A stretch of 5,828 bases of DNA from Candidatus Firestoneibacteriota bacterium. GTDB lineage: Bacteria > Oederibacteriota > JAAXVQ01. The notes below the pieces were generated by a model, which saw only the letters and a list, made by a program, of their open reading frames with translations, was not told the DNA's origin and made no database searches. The stretch is taken from assembly GCA_013335425.1 (NCBI GenBank), contig JAAXVQ010000150.1, positions 1-5,828 of the forward strand. Direction: 5' to 3'. Shown here in pieces: positions 1 to 4,558 of this stretch. The first letter of the stretch is position 1; each line of letters begins with the position of its first letter. The translations under genes were made by a program, and so were the position numbers.

Positions 1-34
1 CCCTCCCGCCCTGATGCCGCCACGAAGATAATGG

Positions 35-63
35 GAGACAGGGGGGACGGCTTGCGCTAGAAT
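35..63 (+). promoter_or_regulatory. Putative sigma70-type promoter
   Basis: GAGACA at 35-40 (4 of 6 matches to TTGACA) and TAGAAT at 58-63 (5 of 6 to TATAAT) are separated by exactly 17 nt. The expected transcription start is near 70, which gives a short leader with a good ribosome binding site before the ATG at 93. The GCGCTAGAATCGCC context around the -10 box resembles promoters I associate with betaproteobacteria. It probably belonged to the nitroreductase gene whose first codons follow. This is a motif match only. Confidence 0.42.
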
Positions 64-80
64 CGCCCCACTTCATCACG

Positions 81-86
81 GGAGGT
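81..86 (+). promoter_or_regulatory. Ribosome binding site for the chimeric frame
   Basis: GGAGGT lies 6 nt upstream of the ATG at 93. It fixes that ATG as the start and shows that the nitroreductase-like N-terminus is a genuine translation start, not a chance read-through upstream of a dehydratase. Confidence 0.7.
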
Positions 87-92
87 CACACC

Positions 93-194
93 ATGGATAC
101 CCTTAGCGCCATCGCATCCCGCCGCAGCATCCGCAAATTCGCCGCCACCGCGGTGGAGCCGGTAAAACTTCAGATCGTCCTGGAAGCGGTCCGC
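93..194 (+). pseudogene. Nitroreductase 5' gene fragment (fusion partner)
   Basis: Codons 1 to about 32-34 match the N-terminal pattern of NAD(P)H-dependent FMN nitroreductases: Met-Asp-x-Leu-x-Ala-Ile-x-x-Arg-Arg-Ser-Ile-Arg-Lys-Phe, a Val-Glu-Pro turn, then a helix ending in ILEA-like residues. In that family the RRSIRKF arginines help bind the FMN phosphate. The expected continuation (APSxxNxQPW) is absent. The sequence instead becomes dehydratase at about residues 33-36. Both families have a [IV]LEA[VA]R-like stretch here, so the crossover lies within about nt 174-200. No other part of a nitroreductase is present. Confidence 0.6.
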
Positions 195-941
195 CATTGC
201 CCATCGGTAAAGGCGATGGTGGTAATCACCTCGGACAAGTGTTATGAGAACAATGAATGGATTTGGGGCTATCGGGAAAGCGATCCCCTGGGCGGGTATG
301 ACCCCTACAGCGCCAGCAAAGCCTGTGCGGAACTGGTGGTGGGGTCTTTCCGCAGTTCGTTTTTAAATCCGAAATCTTTCGGCAAAACCCACACGACCGC
401 GCTGGCTTCGGTTCGGGCCGGCAATGTGATTGGGGGCGGCGATTGGTCGCCGGACCGTTTGATACCCGATTTCGTCAAGGCCACGGTGAAGGGCGAAGTC
501 GTGACGCTCCGCAACCCGAGCGCCACCCGGCCCTGGCAGCATGTGCTGGAGCCGCTGGCCGGTTACCTGTGGCTGGCCGCTTCCATGTGCCGAGACGGCG
601 CCCGTTTCAGCGAGGCCTGGAATTTCGGTCCTGACGACGAAAGCGTGGTCACCGTGGAAACGGTTGTGAAACACCTGCTGGCGGGTTGGGGAAAAGGACG
701 TTATGCCGTCAGCGGGGATGTTCAGCCGCATGAAGCGCATTTGTTGAAACTCGATACCAGCAAGGCGCGGTCCGGGTTGGGGTGGAAACCTCTTTTAAAT
801 ATCCAACGGGCGCTGCAAGCCGCCGGCGAATGGTACCGGGCCTACTACGACGGCCGGGACATGACCTCGTTTACGCTTGGGCAAATTGAAGCCTATGTGC
901 AGGCCGGGCGGGACCAAAGTTTGCCTTGGAGTTTGGCCTAA
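93..941 (+). CDS. rfbG: CDP-glucose 4,6-dehydratase, N-terminally truncated and fused to a nitroreductase N-terminus (chimera)
   Basis: From about residue 33 to the end (282 aa) this is an RfbG-type extended SDR, which converts CDP-glucose to CDP-4-keto-6-deoxyglucose in the cytoplasm. Visible marks are TSDKCYEN (46-53), with the Ser47-Asp48-Lys49 active-site group; catalytic Tyr72 and Lys76 in YSASK; RAGNVIGGGDW (108-118); RLIPD; RPWQHVLEPL (146-155); and the NFGP and PHEAHLLKLD blocks. The family is usually about 355-360 aa. Roughly the first 118 residues are missing, including the GxxGxxG Rossmann nucleotide-binding half. In their place residues 1-32 read like a nitroreductase start (MDTLxAIxSRRSIRKF, then an ILEA-like helix). 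The frame is open with no stop or frameshift, but an enzyme without the NAD-binding half should be inactive. It is the first gene of the visible cluster, and its normal partner RfbF (glucose-1-phosphate cytidylyltransferase) is not in the window. The family call for the C-terminal part is very secure. Whether the junction is real or an assembly error is open. Confidence 0.85.
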   Translation: MDTLSAIASRRSIRKFAATAVEPVKLQIVLEAVRHCPSVKAMVVITSDKCYENNEWIWGYRESDPLGGYDPYSASKACAELVVGSFRSSFLNPKSFGKTHTTALASVRAGNVIGGGDWSPDRLIPDFVKATVKGEVVTLRNPSATRPWQHVLEPLAGYLWLAASMCRDGARFSEAWNFGPDDESVVTVETVVKHLLAGWGKGRYAVSGDVQPHEAHLLKLDTSKARSGLGWKPLLNIQRALQAAGEWYRAYYDGRDMTSFTLGQIEAYVQAGRDQSLPWSLA

Positions 942-983
942 AGCGCCCAGCCTTCGACCTTGAGCCGTAACGCCAGTTTTCAT

Positions 984-987
984 GGGG
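984..987 (+). promoter_or_regulatory. Weak ribosome binding site deciding the epimerase start
   Basis: GGGG (in GGGGAAA) is 5 nt before the ATG at 993. The frame is open further upstream to a TTG at 960, but no Shine-Dalgarno sequence precedes that codon, and it would add 11 residues before the glycine-rich strand that normally begins at the N-terminus. The 993 start is therefore preferred. Confidence 0.5.
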
Positions 988-992
988 AAACA

Positions 993-1874
993 ATGACCAC
1001 CTTACTCACCGGCGGCAGCGGTTTTGTCGGCCGCAATATTTTGGAATCTTCTCTGGCGGGAAAATACGCCATCGTGGCTCCCCGGCATCAGGAACTTGAA
1101 TTGCTGGACGAAGCGGCGGTTCGCCGCTACTTGCTCGATCACCGGGTGGAGTATATCATCCACGCCGCGGCCAAGCCCGGACACCGCAACGCGGCCGACC
1201 CGGGCGGCGTTTATTACACCAACACCCGGATCTTTTTCAACCTCGCGCGCAACCAGGATCTGTTTAAAAAAATGATCGTGATCGGCTCCGGGGCCATTTA
1301 TGACCTGCGGCATTACCGGCCCAAAATGGCCGAGGAATATTTCGGGCAACATGTCCCGGCGGACGAGCACGGGTTTTCCAAATATGTGATGGGGCTCTAC
1401 GGCGAAGGCCGGAAAAAGATAGTGGATTTAAGGGTTTTCGGCATTTACGGAAAATATGAAGATTATGCGATCCGCTTCATTTCCAATTTGATCTGCAAGG
1501 CTCTGTTTGATCTGCCGCTGACCATGAAGCAAAACCGTAAATTTGATTACATTCATGTCGACGATTTAATGCCGGTACTTGATTTTTTTCTTACCCACGA
1601 AACCCGGTTTCAGGCTTATAATGTCACCCCGGATTCGGCCGTGGAACTGGTTGCGTTGGCTGAAAAGATCAAACACCTTACCGGTACTGCGGGCGAGATC
1701 CGCGTGGCCCAGGCGGGCCTGGGCACGGAGTACAGCGGGGACAACCGGCGCTTGCGGGCGGAAATGCCCGGGTGGCGGACCACGCCGCTGGACGAGGGCA
1801 TAGAAAAATTGCATCAATGGTACCGGGAGTTTCGGGGAACCCTTAATCCGGAGCTGCTCAAGCTGGATAAATAA
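993..1874 (+). CDS. NAD(P)-dependent epimerase/dehydratase-family sugar-nucleotide reductase (extended SDR)
   Basis: This 293-aa extended SDR has the length of RmlD/GDP-fucose synthase-like enzymes, which reduce or epimerise and reduce 4-keto sugar nucleotides. Seen: GGSGFVG Rossmann motif (residues 7-13); an Arg after strand 2 followed by ELELLD (31-39), resembling the NADPH-type ELDL stretch of GDP-fucose synthase; HAAA (57-60); IGSGAIYD with the likely active-site Ser99; and KFDYIHVDDL (183-192), the usual C-terminal lobe motif. The YxxxK position reads His126-Gly-Phe-Ser-Lys130, so the catalytic Tyr is His while the Lys is kept. The gene starts 51 nt after the RfbG-type gene and ends 22 nt before the aldolase. 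That context suggests it acts on the 4-keto-6-deoxy intermediate or on its branched product. The substrate cannot be read from sequence. The Tyr loss may mean altered chemistry or reduced activity. The family call is firm and the exact role open. Confidence 0.85.
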   Translation: MTTLLTGGSGFVGRNILESSLAGKYAIVAPRHQELELLDEAAVRRYLLDHRVEYIIHAAAKPGHRNAADPGGVYYTNTRIFFNLARNQDLFKKMIVIGSGAIYDLRHYRPKMAEEYFGQHVPADEHGFSKYVMGLYGEGRKKIVDLRVFGIYGKYEDYAIRFISNLICKALFDLPLTMKQNRKFDYIHVDDLMPVLDFFLTHETRFQAYNVTPDSAVELVALAEKIKHLTGTAGEIRVAQAGLGTEYSGDNRRLRAEMPGWRTTPLDEGIEKLHQWYREFRGTLNPELLKLDK

Positions 1875-1884
1875 ACAAACGAAA

Positions 1885-1890
1885 AAGGAG
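1885..1890 (+). promoter_or_regulatory. Strong ribosome binding site for the aldolase gene
   Basis: AAGGAG sits 6 nt before the ATG at 1897, in the context AAAAAGGAGATAT. It is the strongest Shine-Dalgarno site in the window, in an A-rich 22-nt gap that should be unstructured, so this gene is probably well translated. Confidence 0.8.
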
Positions 1891-1896
1891 ATATCC

Positions 1897-2712
1897 ATGA
1901 CGGATTTGGAAAATCGGATGGTGGAAGTGCTCAAAGATTTGAAGGCCAATCACCATGTGGTCGGGATCAAGGCCGAGTTTGAAGCCGAGGGAACCCGCCT
2001 GGAAGAGGCCCTGCGCTTGAAGGAAGTCATCACCAAGGCCGGTCTGGATCTGACGATTAAAATCGGCGGGTGCGAAGCGCTTAAGGATCTCTACGACGCC
2101 CGTTCCATCGGGGTGAGCCATGTCGTGGCGCCCATGATCGAATCCGGCTATGCCTTGAAAAAATACCTGGGTTGCGCCAAATTGGCCTTTCCGGAAGAAG
2201 AAAGAAAGTACGTTAAATTTTTAATCAACCTGGAGACCATCCAGGGTTACCGGGATTTGGACGAGATCCTCAAGGTCGCCGAGGGCTCGATTTTGTCCGG
2301 GATCGTGTTGGGGCGGGTGGACCTCACGGGTTCCATCGGCAAGGACCGCGCTTATGTGAACTCCGAGGAGATTTTCAACATCGCCCAGGATGCGTTCACC
2401 AAAGCCAAAAAGCAGAACCTCGAATGCGTCGTCGGCGGGGGCGTTTCCAAGGAGACCGTGCCTTTTCTCAATCAACTGCCCCAGGGCTTGGTGAACCGCT
2501 ATGAGACCCGCAAAGTGATTTTCAACTGCCCGGAGGCCTTGAGCGGCGAGTATGAAAAGGGGATTCTCAAAGCCGTGGGTTTTGAGCTGATGTGGCTGAA
2601 GAACAAAAAGAATTTCTACGGTTTGATTTATGAAGAAGACAATCACCGTTTGGAAATGCTGGAGAAGCGTTACAAAAAATTAATCGAAGACGCGGGCGGG
2701 AAGGTTCAGTAA
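1897..2712 (+). CDS. HpcH/HpaI aldolase/citrate lyase family protein
   Basis: The 271-aa product has the TIM-barrel pattern of the HpcH/HpaI family: metal-dependent class II aldolases or lyases that form or cleave C-C bonds using pyruvate or related keto acids. Seen: VVAPMIES (76-83), matching the family's LVPMVxT strand; INLETIQGYRDLDEIL (110-125), with likely metal ligand Glu113; and GIVLGRVDLTGSIG (135-148), with likely metal ligand Asp142. The stretch aligning with the catalytic-His loop of E. coli HpaI (DGEH) reads KAEFEAEG and has no His. The position near HpaI's Arg70 is in IKIGGCEA, so a Lys may replace the Arg. The C-terminus from about 230 is charged (KKRYKKL-like) and probably helical. 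It lies between a sugar epimerase and an SDR/cyclase pair, so a role in building or attaching a carbon branch to a sugar is a reasonable inference. A non-aldolase lyase activity is also possible. Substrate unknown. Confidence 0.8.
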   Translation: MTDLENRMVEVLKDLKANHHVVGIKAEFEAEGTRLEEALRLKEVITKAGLDLTIKIGGCEALKDLYDARSIGVSHVVAPMIESGYALKKYLGCAKLAFPEEERKYVKFLINLETIQGYRDLDEILKVAEGSILSGIVLGRVDLTGSIGKDRAYVNSEEIFNIAQDAFTKAKKQNLECVVGGGVSKETVPFLNQLPQGLVNRYETRKVIFNCPEALSGEYEKGILKAVGFELMWLKNKKNFYGLIYEEDNHRLEMLEKRYKKLIEDAGGKVQ

Positions 2713-2754
2713 ATCGGGACGGCCGCGGGACTTGGGTCTTAAGTTCGGAATCTT

Positions 2755-2790
2755 GTTCACCCTATTGCCGGCAACGGCAATAGGGTGAAC
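2755..2790 (+). repeat. Perfect 16-bp inverted repeat with GCAA tetraloop
   Basis: The left arm GTTCACCCTATTGCCG (2755-2770) and right arm CGGCAATAGGGTGAAC (2775-2790) are exact reverse complements around GCAA (2771-2774), a GNRA-type loop. The hairpin lies in the 98-nt gap between aldolase and SDR genes, and its 3' end is 20 nt before the SDR ATG. Only three T residues follow (TTTATC), so it is a poor intrinsic terminator. It could stabilise mRNA ends after processing, act as a partial attenuator between the two halves of the cluster, or be a mobile-repeat remnant. The rest of 2713-2810 shows no gene and no convincing promoter. Confidence 0.85.
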
Positions 2791-2796
2791 TTTATC

Positions 2797-2802
2797 GGGG
2801 AG
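2797..2802 (+). promoter_or_regulatory. Ribosome binding site for the SDR gene
   Basis: GGGGAG is 8 nt before the ATG at 2811, only 6 nt downstream of the hairpin's 3' arm. The hairpin leaves the site free, but a ribosome initiating here would sit against the stem. Confidence 0.6.
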
Positions 2803-2810
2803 ACGGCGGC

Positions 2811-3476
2811 ATGCAACGGACAGCATTGATCACAGGGGCCGCGCGCGGCATCGGCTTGGCGATCGCGGAACTTTTTCGCCAGGAAGGCATCCGCGTCATC
2901 GCCCCCGCGCGCGGCGACATGGATTTGGCTTCCCCGGATTCCATTCAAAAGTATGTCGCGAATTTGCCGGGGCCGGTGCATATCCTGGTCAACAACGCCG
3001 GCATCAACCCGATTTCGCCGCTGACGATGCTGCAGGACCGGGACATTGAGGAGACCCTGCAAGTCAACCTGCGGGCGCCGCTGCTTTTGATGCGCCTGCT
3101 GTTGCCGGGGATGGTGGAAAACCGTTACGGACGGGTTTTAAACATCAGCTCGATTTGGAGCCAAGTGGCCAAACCCGGCCGGGGCATTTATGCGGCCACC
3201 AAGTCGGCCCTCAACGCCCTGACCCGAACCGCGGCCGTGGAAGTCGCCCCCTACCAAGTCCTGGTCAATGCCCTGGCGCCCGGGTTCGTCAACACCGAGC
3301 TGACGCGGAAAAACAATTCGCCCGAGGAGTTGGCCAAAATTGCGCAAGGGCTGCCGCTGCAGCGCCTGGCCGACCCCGGGGAAATTGCCGAGCTGGCGTA
3401 TTTTCTCTGTTCCGATAAAAACACCTTTATGACCGGACAAACGCTGTTCGCGGACGGAGGTTTTACATGCTTGTGA
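2811..3476 (+). CDS. Short-chain dehydrogenase/reductase (classical SDR, FabG-like)
   Basis: This 221-aa classical SDR is a little shorter than the usual 245-250 aa. Seen in order: TGAARGIG cofactor motif (residues 8-15), a shortened segment after strand 2, NNAG (61-64), catalytic Asn86 in QVNLRAP, Ser114 in NISSIW, Tyr127 and Lys131 in YAATK, the PG stretch at 157-158, and the C-terminal GQTLFADGG (209-217). The full Asn-Ser-Tyr-Lys tetrad suggests an active NAD(P)(H)-dependent alcohol/ketone oxidoreductase. Its last 10 nt overlap the cyclase gene, so the two are very probably translationally coupled. In this setting it more likely reduces or oxidises a hydroxyl of a sugar or cyclitol intermediate than an acyl-ACP, since no fatty-acid genes are near. 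Family membership is secure and the substrate unknown. Confidence 0.88.
   Translation: MQRTALITGAARGIGLAIAELFRQEGIRVIAPARGDMDLASPDSIQKYVANLPGPVHILVNNAGINPISPLTMLQDRDIEETLQVNLRAPLLLMRLLLPGMVENRYGRVLNISSIWSQVAKPGRGIYAATKSALNALTRTAAVEVAPYQVLVNALAPGFVNTELTRKNNSPEELAKIAQGLPLQRLADPGEIAELAYFLCSDKNTFMTGQTLFADGGFTCL
3456..3460 (+). promoter_or_regulatory. Ribosome binding site inside the SDR gene, deciding the cyclase start
   Basis: GGAGG, within the last codons of the SDR gene, is 6 nt from the ATG at 3467 and 12 nt from an in-frame GTG at 3473. The spacing favours ATG and gives a 10-nt gene overlap. Confidence 0.75.
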
Positions 3477-4558
3477 CCGAGCTGGAGCTTAAATCCAACC
3501 TGAAAAATTACCGCGTGTATTTCCACGCGGAACCCGATTTTTTTTCCGAACTGGGCGCGCGTCCCCACACCCTTTTCATCGTCGATGCCCGGGTTATGGA
3601 CCTGCACGGGGGGACCACCCTTCGAGCCCTGGCCGGGAAGAATTTGATCAGATTGGAAATTGACGAAGACCGGAAAAATCTTGATACGGTCCAGGAACTT
3701 TACGCGCAGGTCATGCAGGCGTCGCCCAAAAAAAACATGACCGTGGTTTCCATCGGCGGGGGGATCACCCAAGACCTCACGGGGTTCATGGCCTCCACCC
3801 TCTACCGCGGGGTTCAGTGGGTGTATGTGCCCACCACGCTGTTGGCGCAAGCCGACAGTTGCATCGGGGCCAAGACCTCGCTGAATTTCAAGACTTATAA
3901 AAATTTGATCGGGACGTTTTATCCGCCCACGGAGGTTCGGGTTTACTCCGGTTTTATCCGGACGCTGGCGGAAATTGACTTTTACAGCGGGCTGGGCGAA
4001 ATCGGCAAACTGCACATCAACGGCGGGGCGCCGTCCGTGGAAGCGTTTCGCCGGGACATTCCGCGCATTTTGGCGGGCGAGGAAAGCGTGTTGCTGAAAG
4101 CCGTTCAGCAGGCTTTGCAAATCAAGAAAAGTTACATCGAAGAGGACGAGTTCGACACGGGCAAGAGAAACATGCTCAATTATGGGCACTGCTTCGGGCA
4201 TGCCATTGAAAGCGCCGTGGCGTTCGCCATTCCCCACGGGCAGGCGGTGGTGTTGGGCATGGTGCTGGCCAACCGCGTGGCCCGTCAAAGGCAGTTGCTC
4301 TCCGCCGAGCGGGAGCGGTATTTGCTGGAGGGGGTTTTAAACCCGATTTGGAAAACCGACGCGCAGCCCTTTCAACTTGACTCGCCGGCGATGGTGGAAA
4401 AAATCATCGCGGGTTTGAAACAGGACAAGAAAAGGATCGGGAACGACTTGCCCGTGGTGGTGGTGGACGACGATTTGACCATGGTCAAGCTTACGGATGT
4501 CAAGGAAGCGGAAGTGGCCGCGGCGCTGCAATCGGGATGGGCTCTCGCCCATGCGTAA
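3467..4558 (+). CDS. 3-dehydroquinate synthase-like sugar-phosphate cyclase
   Basis: This 363-aa protein has the length and motifs of the dehydroquinate synthase (DHQS)/sedulose-phosphate cyclase superfamily: NAD- and metal-dependent enzymes that oxidise, eliminate phosphate and cyclise a sugar phosphate to a six-membered carbocycle. Seen: IGGGITQDLTGF (96-107); RGVQWVYVPTTLLAQADS (114-131); IGAKTSLN (133-140); KNLIGTFY (145-152); GLGEIGK (175-181); KRNMLNYGHCFGHAIES (233-249); IPHGQAVVLGM (255-265); and KQDKKRIG (318-325). Likely metal ligands are Glu178, His241 and His257. Compared from memory with Aspergillus DHQS, the residues equivalent to Arg130, Asp146, Lys152, Asn162, Lys197, Lys250, Arg264, Asn268, His275 and Lys356 all appear present, so it looks DHQS-type rather than valiolone-synthase-type. 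One change is GGKT to GAKT (Ala135). Its place between an SDR and a ThDP enzyme, with no shikimate genes, argues for a dedicated pathway paralogue rather than housekeeping AroB. It overlaps the SDR gene by 10 nt and the ThDP gene by 8 nt. Confidence 0.85.
   Translation: MLVTELELKSNLKNYRVYFHAEPDFFSELGARPHTLFIVDARVMDLHGGTTLRALAGKNLIRLEIDEDRKNLDTVQELYAQVMQASPKKNMTVVSIGGGITQDLTGFMASTLYRGVQWVYVPTTLLAQADSCIGAKTSLNFKTYKNLIGTFYPPTEVRVYSGFIRTLAEIDFYSGLGEIGKLHINGGAPSVEAFRRDIPRILAGEESVLLKAVQQALQIKKSYIEEDEFDTGKRNMLNYGHCFGHAIESAVAFAIPHGQAVVLGMVLANRVARQRQLLSAERERYLLEGVLNPIWKTDAQPFQLDSPAMVEKIIAGLKQDKKRIGNDLPVVVVDDDLTMVKLTDVKEAEVAAALQSGWALAHA
4537..4552 (+). promoter_or_regulatory. Small hairpin over the start codon of the ThDP-enzyme gene
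   Basis: ATGGGC (4537-4542) and GCCCAT (4547-4552) are inverted repeats around TCTC, and the right arm contains the first two bases of the ATG at 4551. No good Shine-Dalgarno site precedes this start. Ribosomes finishing the cyclase gene at 4558 would melt the stem, so the arrangement fits translational coupling. A six-base stem can also occur by chance. Confidence 0.4.

Noticed and set aside
960..992. Upstream TTG start for the epimerase
   Set aside because: No ribosome binding site precedes it, and it would add 11 residues before the Rossmann strand. The ATG at 993 has GGGG at suitable spacing.
1112..1128. 7-bp inverted repeat AGCGGCG/CGCCGCT
   Set aside because: It is inside the epimerase coding sequence, in Ala/Arg codons of GC-rich DNA. 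Short repeats like this are expected by chance.
2713..2754. Possible promoter before the SDR gene (TTGGGT at 2732)
   Set aside because: No -10-like hexamer is found at suitable spacing. The position 17 nt downstream falls in the hairpin arm and reads GTTCAC.
2755..2797. Hairpin as a rho-independent terminator
   Set aside because: Only three T residues follow the stem and the downstream gene is in the same orientation and pathway, so full termination is not supported. It is recorded as an inverted repeat instead.
3473..3476. GTGA overlap start for the cyclase
   Set aside because: The GTG is in frame and would give a classic 4-nt overlap, but GGAGG at 3456-3460 is 12 nt away from it and 6 nt from the ATG at 3467, which fits better.
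3511..3530. 7-bp inverted repeat CCGCGTG/CACGCGG early in the cyclase gene
   Set aside because: It is coding sequence about 45 nt past the start, too far to block initiation, and short enough to be chance.
3251..4288. Open frame on the - strand (345 codons)
   Set aside because: Antisense to the cyclase and SDR genes, low-complexity and motif-free. The + strand frames carry clear family motifs.
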